A stretch of DNA of 12,663 nucleotides. Origin: Lachnospiraceae bacterium UBA3820. Lineage in GTDB: Bacteria > Bacillota > Clostridia > Lachnospirales > Lachnospiraceae. A program made the position numbers and the translations under genes. Within the stretch, counting starts at the first letter, position 1, and every line of letters begins with the position of its first letter. Of this stretch, positions 1 to 6,453 are shown piece by piece. The stretch covers positions 1 through 12,663 of the forward strand of contig DFDU01000017.1 of the NCBI GenBank assembly GCA_002369325.1. The letters are read 5' to 3'. The notes beneath the pieces were generated by a model. It did not search any database. It was given only the letters and a program-made list of their open reading frames with translations, and was not told the DNA's origin.

Positions 1-54
1 CTGAGACCAGCCGTTTTTCTTTCTTAATCTGATAATTTTATCTGCCATTATCAT
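1..54 (-). CDS. XRE/Cro-family HTH regulator, N-terminal fragment cut by the window edge
   Basis: Only the first 18 codons are visible, reading MIMADKIIRLRKKNGWSQ and running off position 1. The pattern of a short basic lead, IRLRKKNGWSQ and then an expected E-L-A is the first helix and turn of the XRE/Cro helix-turn-helix family, which binds operator DNA in the cytoplasm. The start at 54 is preferred over the in-frame ATG at 48 because a strong Shine-Dalgarno (AAGGAGGG, minus strand, about 63-70) lies 7 nt upstream of it. Nothing can be said about the rest of the protein. A second regulator of the same broad family is cut by the other edge of the window. Confidence 0.7.
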   Translation of the reverse strand, partial: MIMADKIIRLRKKNGWSQ

Positions 55-262
55 AATTAGCTCCCTCCTTAGCTATTGATTTAATTTGGCTGTTGTTTTG
101 CTTCAACCGTTGAGCTAATTTAATCATTTTTTTCGGTTACCTACTACCAACCGGCAGTTTGAAATGTGTCAACCGGCAGTTGCAAAGTGCGTAAAATCGT
201 CATTTTTTATACAAATTCAAAGAATTTGCAAATCATTCACATTCTATGTCGATAGATTTATT
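55..262. other. Intergenic region between tyrA and the left HTH gene
   Basis: This stretch of about 208 bp carries the tandem 22-bp repeats and the Shine-Dalgarno of the left regulator. It also holds a small AT-rich hairpin, CAAATTC (212-218) with GAATTTG (222-228), downstream of tyrA. The hairpin has no convincing T-run on the minus strand, so it is only a weak candidate for the tyrA terminator. I see no coding sequence here. Confidence 0.4.
148..191. repeat. Two tandem 22-bp repeats, possible IS21-type end or operator
   Basis: CAACCGGCAGTT occurs at 148-159 and again at 170-181, each followed by a similar 10-bp tail (TGAAATGTGT and GCAAAGTGCG). Each core is a weak dyad (CAAC...GTTG). On the minus strand the junction between the copies creates TTGACA (172-167), which could be the -35 of the leftmost regulator gene, although no good -10 follows. 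Closely spaced repeats of this kind are found at the ends of IS21-family elements, so a decayed insertion-sequence end is one reading. An autoregulatory operator for the adjacent HTH gene is the other. No transposase gene is visible. Confidence 0.45.
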
Positions 263-1099
263 TTATACGCCGTCAATCTCTTTTTTACACATTTTTCCGT
301 CATAAAGAAGTCGTCTTAAAGTATCGGCGTCTTCATTTTTTATGGCATCTCTGTATTCGGTCAGAGACTTTATAAAGCAATCAAGCTCAGTTAAAAGACT
401 TTCCTTATTCTCAAGGAAAAGCTCCGTCCACATTTCCTCGTTTAACCATGCCACCCTCGTTAAATCTTTGTAGCTTCCCGCTGAAAAACCATCATGGTCC
501 CTGGCAGTCGGGCTCTTAACATAAGCATTTGAAACCACATGTGCCATCTGCGAAGTAAATGCGATCATCGCATCATGTCTTTTTGCGGAGCAAATCGTAA
601 ATGTACCGAACATTATCGGTGAGAGAAGCTTCTTCGCACGATTAATGGTTTCCTCATCATTTTGATTCTCCGGTACAAGTACCATAGCCGCGCCGTTATA
701 CATATTTTTCATGCTGTATTCATAACCCGAAAAATGTCTTCCTGCCATAGGATGTCCGCCAACAAATGTAAAGCCGTACTTTTTTGCGATCGGGAAGCAT
801 CTTTCACATACATAACCCTTTACACCGCAACAATCAATTACCATTGTTTCCCTTGATATATATTCTGCCATTTTTTCAAGATATTCCACACTTGCCTTCG
901 GATAAAGCGCTATAAGTATAAGATCGCAGCTTTTGATATTTGCCTCGTTTAATTCCCCCGATATGGTATTTTCTCCAAAAGCGCTCTCCATAACCTGTTT
1001 ATTTATATCATAACCGAGCACCTTGTGCTCATCATGGTTGCTGTATGCCTTGGCAAATGAACCACCTATCAAACCTAAACCAACTACACCGACTGTCAT
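263..1099 (-). CDS. tyrA: Prephenate dehydrogenase (monofunctional, no ACT domain)
   Basis: The 278-residue protein matches the TyrA family, which oxidatively decarboxylates prephenate (or arogenate) with NAD(P)+ in tyrosine biosynthesis in the cytoplasm. The N-terminal Rossmann fold carries GLGLIG at residues 7-12, with an acidic residue (D31) at the end of the second strand that favours NAD+. Family landmarks follow: DCCGVKG near 89-95, GGHPMAG with H116, QMAH with H187, and DLTR with R215, the last matching the substrate-binding arginine. The usual D-x-G-S-V-K serine is a glycine here, which I believe is common in clostridial members. The length fits the catalytic region alone; no chorismate mutase or ACT regulatory domain is present. 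A GAAGGAAGA ribosome site sits just upstream of the ATG. It stands alone on the minus strand, divergent from the YwmB-like gene and not in an aromatic operon within this window. Confidence 0.93.
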   Translation of the reverse strand: MTVGVVGLGLIGGSFAKAYSNHDEHKVLGYDINKQVMESAFGENTISGELNEANIKSCDLILIALYPKASVEYLEKMAEYISRETMVIDCCGVKGYVCERCFPIAKKYGFTFVGGHPMAGRHFSGYEYSMKNMYNGAAMVLVPENQNDEETINRAKKLLSPIMFGTFTICSAKRHDAMIAFTSQMAHVVSNAYVKSPTARDHDGFSAGSYKDLTRVAWLNEEMWTELFLENKESLLTELDCFIKSLTEYRDAIKNEDADTLRRLLYDGKMCKKEIDGV

Positions 1100-1128
1100 T
1101 TTTCTTCCTTCTTTCTATATAATATTAC

Positions 1129-1312
1129 GTTTCATCAGGTTATATATGTACATCGCAGGCACGCTTGCGCTACCCTCCGACGTAACAGTACTAAACTCTT
1201 TGTCCGCAGAAAAATTACTTTTTACTTCGTAAAGTAATTTTTCTACTGCCAAATCGTTAAGTACTGACGTCTCCAGAGTACCTGCTTATGCACAAATATA
1301 ACCTGATGAAAC
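1129..1312. repeat. 184-bp imperfect foldback (MITE-like) element with 17-bp perfect terminal inverted repeats
   Basis: GTTTCATCAGGTTATAT at 1129-1145 is an exact reverse complement of 1296-1312. The pairing continues inward with small mismatches: the TGT/CAT/GCAGG blocks, then ACGT and CAGTACT, pair across the element. It ends in a central perfect 14-bp stem (1208-1221 with 1231-1244) around a 9-nt loop. The whole segment would fold into one long hairpin. It contains no open frame with a recognisable product and shows no clear target-site duplication. The size, terminal repeats and position between divergent genes fit a miniature inverted-repeat element. A structured regulatory RNA is less likely. 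Confidence 0.7.
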
Positions 1313-1318
1313 TGTTCT

Positions 1319-1346
1319 TTGATACGTTAAATTATAAAAATATAAT
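1319..1346 (+). promoter_or_regulatory. Predicted promoter of the YwmB-like gene
   Basis: TTGATA at 1319-1324 and TATAAT at 1341-1346 are separated by 16 nt, a near-consensus vegetative sigma-factor promoter. It begins 7 bp after the foldback element ends. The predicted transcript start is about 1353, leaving a leader of roughly 90 nt to the preferred ATG at 1443. Confidence 0.6.
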
Positions 1347-1442
1347 AGATTAATTGGTTTATATAGTCAAGAAATACGGAAGGAAAACATGATTAATATT
1401 TCGAATTTGTGGCAAAACTTTTGGAAGAAAGGTGGGTTTATT

Positions 1443-2216
1443 ATGAATATGAACAGGAAAACCAAGATTTATGTGCTGGTTCTAATATGGGCGGCGATTT
1501 TATTGCAGCTCTTTATCAATTCGTCAATCGACAGAGAAAAGAAGATGGTTGAACAGGTTATGAGTGAAGATATAAGCAATCTGACCGAGGGTACGGTCAA
1601 GGCATACGCCTATTACGGAAGCGAAGCATTAACCGATGCCGTAAGGGAAAGCATGGTTCAAAAGCTGGCAAAGGAGCTTGGAATAACCTCGGGTTACGGC
1701 GTCATAAGCAAAATTGACGAGACGGCAAACAGTGAGATAACAACTCTTTCCAAGTATGGTGAGCAGGCGGATACCGTGATAAAGGTAATCACACTGCATA
1801 CAAAAGATAAATACGATCAGGAATCAATTGAAGACTATGTTATGGTTGAAATCAATCTAAAAGGAAGTAACGGTACAGCGGCTTATACTTATAAGAAAAA
1901 ACTGGCTGATATATACGAAAAACTCGGAATGAACGCCAATACCAACATTTATCTATTAAGTCAGGAAAAGGGTAAGCTTTTGGATGAGGAAATCAATGAT
2001 TATATAAACCGGTTTCTTGAAGAAACCAATGCGACCGAAATAGACCGTACCGAATTTGACAATGTAATCTGCATTTACGGTTACAGCAGGGATATCGACG
2101 AGTTCGTTTACCAGAATAATAAACGTGTCAACGTCAATATCGCCTTTTCCTATGATGGCAAGGAGGATATAACCTACATTCACAGGGCTGTTCCTTTTGT
2201 GGATAAATCATTTTAG
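1443..2216 (+). CDS. Membrane-anchored YwmB-family (DUF1779, TATA-box-binding-like fold) protein
   Basis: The 257-residue protein has a basic N-terminus, one hydrophobic segment (about residues 8-26, IYVLVLIWAAILLQLFINSS) and a long extracytoplasmic part. The middle is mixed alpha/beta. The C-terminal stretch from VICIYGYS through VNVNIAFSYD to a threonine- and isoleucine-rich end resembles the YwmB family of Firmicutes, whose function is not established. I assign the family by pattern, not by alignment. An in-frame ATG at 1389 would add 18 residues. I prefer 1443 because the added residues KKGGFIM are a translated Shine-Dalgarno (AAAGGTGGG, ending 5 nt before the ATG), and because this start places the signal anchor at the N-terminus. 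The start at 1389 has a weaker AGGA only 4 nt upstream and cannot be excluded. The gene has its own predicted promoter and no clear terminator before the thrS promoter. Confidence 0.72.
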   Translation: MNMNRKTKIYVLVLIWAAILLQLFINSSIDREKKMVEQVMSEDISNLTEGTVKAYAYYGSEALTDAVRESMVQKLAKELGITSGYGVISKIDETANSEITTLSKYGEQADTVIKVITLHTKDKYDQESIEDYVMVEINLKGSNGTAAYTYKKKLADIYEKLGMNANTNIYLLSQEKGKLLDEEINDYINRFLEETNATEIDRTEFDNVICIYGYSRDIDEFVYQNNKRVNVNIAFSYDGKEDITYIHRAVPFVDKSF

Positions 2217-2255
2217 TTTAGAAAAAAATGTTGACCAAAATGCTTAATTTTCCAC

Positions 2256-2284
2256 TTGACATTTTTCCCAATGAAAACTAAAAT
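2256..2284 (+). promoter_or_regulatory. Predicted promoter of the thrS T-box leader
   Basis: TTGACA at 2256-2261 and TAAAAT at 2279-2284 are separated by exactly 17 nt, a near-consensus promoter. The expected transcript start is about 2291, a few nucleotides before T-box stem I, so the whole riboswitch would be transcribed. Confidence 0.75.
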
Positions 2285-2290
2285 CAATCT

Positions 2291-2557
2291 TAAGTTTATA
2301 AAGACTAAACAGGCTATGATGAGACGAGTACGATAAGGACGCTATACAGAGAGAATTCCACAGACCGCTGAGAGAGAATTTATAAAACGCTTATCCGAAA
2401 ACTACCTCGGAGCCGCCTGTGATAAAAAGCAGGCCGTTGATTACGTTATAATCTAAATTGAGGGCTGTCGGAAATTTATTTTAACAAATCTCCGACGGAA
2501 TCAGGGTGGAACCGCGAATAATCGTCCCTGATGCAGCAATGCATCAGGGATTTTCTT
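2291..2557 (+). ncRNA. T-box riboswitch leader of thrS, threonine specifier ACU
   Basis: The conserved T-box AGGGTGGAACCGCG is at 2503-2516, and its TGGA bulge would pair with an uncharged tRNA 3' end. Stem I is closed by ACAGGC (2309-2314) with GCCTGT (2415-2420) and contains the GATGAGACGAGTA segment with AGTA at 2327-2330. On its 3' side the usual GAA-x-ACC context surrounds ACT at 2401-2403, a threonine codon matching the downstream gene. Stem III is GTCGGA (2467-2472) with TCCGAC (2491-2496). CAGGG at 2502-2506 can pair with CCCTG at 2526-2530 to form the antiterminator, which competes with the terminator that follows. Uncharged tRNA-Thr is expected to promote read-through into thrS. Confidence 0.93.
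2525..2557 (+). terminator. Regulated intrinsic terminator of the thrS T-box
   Basis: TCCCTGATGC (2525-2534) and GCATCAGGGA (2541-2550) form a perfect 10-bp stem with a 6-nt loop, followed by TTTTCTT. Its 5' arm overlaps the sequence needed for the T-box antiterminator, which is the basis of the switch. Confidence 0.9.
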
Positions 2558-2615
2558 ATATATACGAAAAAACCTGTGCATAAAAATTAAACTAATACCG
2601 GAAAGGGGAAAAACT

Positions 2616-4655
2616 ATGATTATCACATTAAAAGATGGTTCTTCAAAGGAATATGCCGCACCGATGTCTGTCATAGATATCGCAAAAGACATAAGTGAAG
2701 GACTTGCAAGAGTTGCCTGTGCAGCTGAAATCGACGGAAAGGTTTGCGATTTAAGAACAGTTATCGACAAGGATGTTTCACTTAATATCCTTACATTTAA
2801 CGATGAGGCAGGAAAAAAAGTATTTTGGCATACAGCAAGCCATATACTCGCTCAGGCCGTTAAGCATCTTTATCCTGATGCAAAATGCACTATCGGACCT
2901 GCTATAGATAACGGATTTTATTATGATTTTGATATGCCTTCGCTTTCAAGAGAGGATCTTGATAAGATCGAGGCTGAGATGAAAAAAATCGTTAAGGAGG
3001 GGGATGATATCACTTCATTTACTCTTCCAAGAGCCGAAGCCATCAAGCTTATGGAGGAAAAAAATGAGCCATATAAGGTAGAGCTCATAAACGATTTACC
3101 TGAGGATTCAATAATCAGCTTCTATACTCAGGGCGATTTTACCGACCTTTGTGCCGGTCCTCATATAATGAACACCAAGGCAGTTAAATTCTTTAAGCTT
3201 ACTTCTTCTTCCGGTGCTTACTGGAGAGGAGATTCAAACAAGAAAATGCTTACAAGAATATACGGAACTGCATTTACCAAAAAAGCAGATCTTGAAGAAA
3301 GACTTGAATTCCTTGAAAATATTAAACTTCGCGACCATAATAAATTAGGTCGTGACATGCAATTATTTACAACTGTTGACGTAATCGGCCAGGGTCTCCC
3401 GCTCTTTATGCCTAAGGGAACCAAGATTATTCAGACTTTACAGCGCTGGATTGAAGACCTTGAGGATTATGAATGGGGTTATGTCAGAACCAGAACTCCG
3501 CTTATGGCAAAATCAAATCTTTACAAGCTTTCCGACCACTGGTTCCACTACAAGGATGGTATGTTTGTATTAAACGACGATCTTATGAGCGATGAAGATG
3601 CATTGGAAGACCAGAAGCTTTATAACGATGCTTCCGTTGCCATGAAAAATGCACAGGATAAGGTATATGCCGATAAGGACGGCAGAGAAGTTATGGCTCT
3701 TCGCCCGATGACCTGCCCATTCCAGTACTTTGTATATAAGGCAAACCAGCACAGCTACAGAGATCTTCCTTACAGAATGGGAGAAACTTCAACACTCTTT
3801 CGAAATGAAGATTCAGGCGAAATGCACGGACTTACCAGAGTTCGTCAGTTCACTATCTCAGAGGGACACCTTGTATGTACACCGGAGCAGATAGCTGATG
3901 AGTTCAAAAACTGTGTTAAGCTTGCCAAGTACTGTCTCACTACTCTCGGCCTTGAGGATGATGTTACTTACCGTATGTCCAAATGGGATCCGGAAAACAG
4001 CGAAAAATATCTCGGAACCGCAGAAGACTGGGATAAGGTTGAGGGTGCCATGAGAGATATTCTTAATGATATCGGGCTTGAATATACAGAGGTTGCCGGT
4101 GAAGCTGCATTCTACGGACCAAAGCTTGATATACAGGCAAAGAACGTATACGGAAAAGAAGATACCATGATTACCATTCAGCTTGATATGTTTCTTGCCG
4201 AAAGATACGATATGTATTATATAGATGCAAACGGCGAGAAAAAACGTCCTTACATCATCCATAGAACCTCTATGGGTTGCTACGAAAGAACTCTTGCATG
4301 GCTCATTGAAAAATATGCCGGTGCCCTTCCTACCTGGCTTATGCCTGAGCAGGTACGTATTCTTCCTATCTCGGATAAGTTCCATGACTATGCGGAAGAA
4401 TTAAGAAAGAAACTTCGCGAGGCAGATGTTAAGGTTACGGTTGACACAAGAGCCGAAAAGATTGGTTATAAAATCCGTGAAGCAAGACTCGAGAAGCTTC
4501 CTTATATGCTTATAATCGGAGCAAACGAAGCAGAAAGCGGTACCGTATCAGTCAGAAAACGTGGTGAAGACGGTGACTTAGGTTCAATGAGCCAGGAAGA
4601 CTTCATCAAGAGAATAACAGAAGAAATAAGAACCAAGGCAACAAAACAGGCATAA
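2616..4655 (+). CDS. thrS: Threonyl-tRNA synthetase
   Basis: This 679-residue class II synthetase charges tRNA-Thr with threonine in the cytoplasm. It has an N-terminal TGS domain (about 1-60) and then the editing domain with H72-x3-H76 (HTASH) and DLCAGPH. The catalytic core follows with RPMTCP, FRNED (motif 2) and RTSMGCYERTLAW (motif 3). The C-terminal anticodon-binding domain starts near residue 575. The three zinc-ligand positions of the active site look intact: C367, H418 and H549. Some signatures differ from the commonest bacterial form. The core has CPFQ and FTISEGH where CPxH and FTQDDAH are usual, plus an acidic insertion of roughly 35 residues just before RPMTCP, so the protein is longer than the typical length of about 640. 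A GGAAAGGGG ribosome site precedes the ATG. Expression should be governed by the upstream threonine T-box. Confidence 0.97.
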   Translation: MIITLKDGSSKEYAAPMSVIDIAKDISEGLARVACAAEIDGKVCDLRTVIDKDVSLNILTFNDEAGKKVFWHTASHILAQAVKHLYPDAKCTIGPAIDNGFYYDFDMPSLSREDLDKIEAEMKKIVKEGDDITSFTLPRAEAIKLMEEKNEPYKVELINDLPEDSIISFYTQGDFTDLCAGPHIMNTKAVKFFKLTSSSGAYWRGDSNKKMLTRIYGTAFTKKADLEERLEFLENIKLRDHNKLGRDMQLFTTVDVIGQGLPLFMPKGTKIIQTLQRWIEDLEDYEWGYVRTRTPLMAKSNLYKLSDHWFHYKDGMFVLNDDLMSDEDALEDQKLYNDASVAMKNAQDKVYADKDGREVMALRPMTCPFQYFVYKANQHSYRDLPYRMGETSTLFRNEDSGEMHGLTRVRQFTISEGHLVCTPEQIADEFKNCVKLAKYCLTTLGLEDDVTYRMSKWDPENSEKYLGTAEDWDKVEGAMRDILNDIGLEYTEVAGEAAFYGPKLDIQAKNVYGKEDTMITIQLDMFLAERYDMYYIDANGEKKRPYIIHRTSMGCYERTLAWLIEKYAGALPTWLMPEQVRILPISDKFHDYAEELRKKLREADVKVTVDTRAEKIGYKIREARLEKLPYMLIIGANEAESGTVSVRKRGEDGDLGSMSQEDFIKRITEEIRTKATKQA

Positions 4656-4719
4656 TTAACTATGTAGTTTATTGTAATTTTTTGTTTATTTTTCTGACAT
4701 AATATGATAAAATGAATTT

Positions 4720-4761
4720 GATGTATGCATTTATGCAGACATCAACCTAAAATTATATAAT
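4720..4761 (+). promoter_or_regulatory. Possible promoter with overlapping 10-bp dyad upstream of the zinc-ribbon gene
   Basis: TATAAT at 4756-4761 has no recognisable -35 at the normal distance. The expected -35 position is instead occupied by a dyad, GATGTATGCA (4720-4729) and TGCAGACATC (4734-4743), with one mismatch and a 4-nt spacer. No T-run follows, so the dyad is not a standard terminator. A weak -35 combined with a symmetric site suggests a protein-binding operator, but this is inference. No clear thrS terminator lies between 4656 and 4786, so some read-through from thrS is possible. Confidence 0.4.
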
Positions 4762-4786
4762 AAATATAGAAAGTGAGGGTTAATTT

Positions 4787-5413
4787 ATGACTTGTCCAAG
4801 TTGTGGATCACAGCTTCCTGACGGAACTGATTTTTGCCCAAATTGCGGTAACGTAATTCCGGCAGATTCAGCAAATGCCGCTCCTGCATTTAATCCAAAT
4901 GATGTAGTCTTCAGCGGTGCAAATAATGACAGCTACTCTTCAGCACCTGCCAAGAAAAATTCCAGCGGAGCAATTATAGGTATCATTGTTGCAGTAGCAG
5001 TTATAGCATTTATTGCTGTATACTTTGTATTAAACGGAAAGTACATGGGTACTTACGAAATCGACTCAATGATTATTACTTACCAGGGAGAAACAATGAC
5101 TCTTTCAGGTTCGGATCTCGGTATTACCGGTGATGAAATGAAGATAACTGTTGGTTTGTTTAACAAGGTTACAGTTGTTTCAAGCGGTTCAAAGGGAACA
5201 GGAAAGATTAAATTCAGTGGCGACACTGTAACACTTAGTGATTCTGAGGTTTCATTCAAGGGAAAATATGATAAGGATGCAAAGACTATATCAATTCCTT
5301 TCTCAGAGTTTACAAAGTATCTTTCATCATCAGACTTATCTGCTGAAGACCAGCAGACACTTGATATGCTTAATATGTTTGATGAAATCACTCTTGTATT
5401 CAAGAAGAAATAA
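4787..5413 (+). CDS. Zinc-ribbon single-pass membrane protein with extracytoplasmic beta-rich domain
   Basis: The 208-residue protein starts with a zinc ribbon (C3, C6, C17, C20). An Ala/Ser/Asn-rich linker follows, then one membrane segment at about residues 60-83. The C-terminal domain is outside the membrane and rich in short beta strands and Thr/Ser/Gly (the MGTYEID, GTGKIKFSG and SFKGKYD stretches), with an amphipathic helix near SSSDLSAEDQQ. This pattern of repeated strands reads like a small lipocalin- or barrel-like fold, as seen in DUF-type proteins of gut Clostridia. I do not recognise a named function. GTGAGGG is the ribosome site. The gene ends at a strong bidirectional terminator and faces a minus-strand zinc-ribbon gene. 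The N-terminal zinc ribbon would lie in the cytoplasm if the membrane segment is a type II anchor. Confidence 0.8.
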   Translation: MTCPSCGSQLPDGTDFCPNCGNVIPADSANAAPAFNPNDVVFSGANNDSYSSAPAKKNSSGAIIGIIVAVAVIAFIAVYFVLNGKYMGTYEIDSMIITYQGETMTLSGSDLGITGDEMKITVGLFNKVTVVSSGSKGTGKIKFSGDTVTLSDSEVSFKGKYDKDAKTISIPFSEFTKYLSSSDLSAEDQQTLDMLNMFDEITLVFKKK

Positions 5414-5425
5414 TTATTATATAAT

Positions 5426-5463
5426 AAAAAACTCTTTATCCTGTCGGTATAAAGAGTTTTTTT
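5426..5463. terminator. Bidirectional intrinsic terminator between convergent genes
   Basis: AAAAACTCTTTAT (5426-5438 and the following base) pairs with ATAAAGAGTTTTT (5449 onward) around a loop of about 9 nt. The run of T on the plus strand and the run of A before the stem, which is T on the minus strand, make it usable by both the 4787-5413 gene and the converging 5488-6306 gene. Confidence 0.85.
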
Positions 5464-5487
5464 ATTACTTAACTATACTATAAGCAA

Positions 5488-6306
5488 CTATGCCTGAGCT
5501 TTCTTTATTTTTAAATACTTTACAAAATCCGCAAGGGTTACAACAATATATATCGCTATACCTGCAATACAAATAATCGGTCCAAGACCTCGTCCGTAAG
5601 AATAAACATTTGACTGATTTAAGGTTTTTGCCATATCCTTAAGATCTTTCATTGAATCAAGCGCACTTACATATTTTTTTTCATACCAAATCACAACAAA
5701 AGCAACTATCGACATAACCGCAGGCACGAGTCTGAAAACAAAATTATATCTAAGCTTCCACATAGGCTTGATATATTCTCTCGCTGCCACAAGAAGCATT
5801 ATAAAGCCCGAAGCCAGAAGAAGTATCGCCATTACAAGTATGGTTGTCGAACCCAAAGCAAGCGTCGAATAATTTCCGTTAGAAAGTATATTGTTAGGTT
5901 TTGTAGCCATACCAAATAAATTGGCTTTATTTTTATTTTTATGCAGCATTTCCCATAACCATACAAGAAACGGAGAAATGTAAACGGCAACAGCACTGAT
6001 AAAAATCAAAAGATTGCTCAAACTTGTTCCCAAGGATTTTACAAAGCCCAAAAGATTTAAAAACGGTCCTTCGTACTCCGCATCTAAATCTATTTCTTCT
6101 CCTACAGCTACTATTTTAGCTTCATTTGCTGTCTTTGATACTTTCTTTTGAATTTCTTTTTCCTTTTTATCAAATTCCTTACTTGCTTTTTTTATATCAT
6201 CCTTTGACATGTTTATAACAACCGGTTCATCCAAAGGTGCCATACATTCAGGACAATACGAAAGTGTTTCATCCGTAATCTCCTTACCGCATTCTTTACA
6301 AACCAT
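5488..6306 (-). CDS. Zinc-ribbon polytopic membrane protein
   Basis: The 272-residue protein begins with a zinc ribbon (C3, C6, C18, C21). A Lys/Glu-rich segment at about residues 33-62, probably a charged helix or coiled coil, comes next. Four hydrophobic segments follow, around residues 97-117, 155-175, 190-208 and 245-262. The family is not one I recognise. The shared plan of ribbon, linker and membrane helices ties it to the two minus-strand genes upstream of it, but it lacks their Gln/Tyr repeats. The reading frame stays open for 36 more codons upstream. I start it at 6306 because AAAGGGGG lies about 9 nt before that ATG and the zinc ribbon then sits at the extreme N-terminus, as in its neighbours. 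It appears to have its own promoter just downstream of the terminator of the next gene. Confidence 0.8.
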   Translation of the reverse strand: MVCKECGKEITDETLSYCPECMAPLDEPVVINMSKDDIKKASKEFDKKEKEIQKKVSKTANEAKIVAVGEEIDLDAEYEGPFLNLLGFVKSLGTSLSNLLIFISAVAVYISPFLVWLWEMLHKNKNKANLFGMATKPNNILSNGNYSTLALGSTTILVMAILLLASGFIMLLVAAREYIKPMWKLRYNFVFRLVPAVMSIVAFVVIWYEKKYVSALDSMKDLKDMAKTLNQSNVYSYGRGLGPIICIAGIAIYIVVTLADFVKYLKIKKAQA

Positions 6307-6373
6307 AAATATTTTCCCCCTTTTTATGTTCCTCGTAAAAACATATTTCTTCTGCATGAAAACTTTCCAGGTT

Positions 6374-6382
6374 ATTATAACA
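6374..6382 (-). promoter_or_regulatory. Extended -10 promoter for the 5488-6306 gene
   Basis: On the minus strand TG-T-TATAAT (6382-6374) is an exact extended -10 element, with no good -35. It lies just after the T-run of the preceding terminator and about 70 nt before the ATG. This suggests the gene is transcribed separately from the two zinc-ribbon genes upstream. Confidence 0.5.
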
Positions 6383-6385
6383 CAT

Positions 6386-6422
6386 AAAAAAGAAAAGGAA
6401 TAGAATAAATCCATTCCTTTTC
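6386..6422 (-). terminator. Intrinsic terminator after the 6454-7194 gene
   Basis: Read on the minus strand, GAAAAGGAAT (6422-6413) pairs with ATTCCTTTTC (6401-6392) across an 11-nt loop and is followed by TTTTTT. It lies about 30 nt after the stop codon of the minus-strand gene at 6454-7194. Confidence 0.8.
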
Positions 6423-6453
6423 AAAAATAAATGTATTGTAATTAATTAGATTT

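Noticed and set aside
1129..1312. Foldback element as a riboswitch or terminator
   Set aside because: There is no T-run and no known aptamer motif. The perfect terminal repeats and near full-length pairing fit a mobile-element hairpin better.
1389..1442. Longer start of the YwmB-like gene
   Set aside because: The extra 18 codons include a translated Shine-Dalgarno. The 1443 start is better placed for a signal anchor, but 1389 is not excluded.
3858..4385. 175-codon open frame on the minus strand inside thrS
   Set aside because: It lies wholly opposite a highly conserved synthetase gene, has no recognisable domain and no ribosome site.
5238..5483. 81-codon plus-strand frame overlapping the end of the 4787-5413 gene
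   Set aside because: It is an out-of-frame reading that runs through the terminator, with no ribosome site or domain.
6307..6414. Upstream extension of the 5488-6306 frame by 36 codons
   Set aside because: The extension runs over the promoter and terminator region and would push the zinc ribbon inward. AAAGGGGG before 6306 fits the shorter start.
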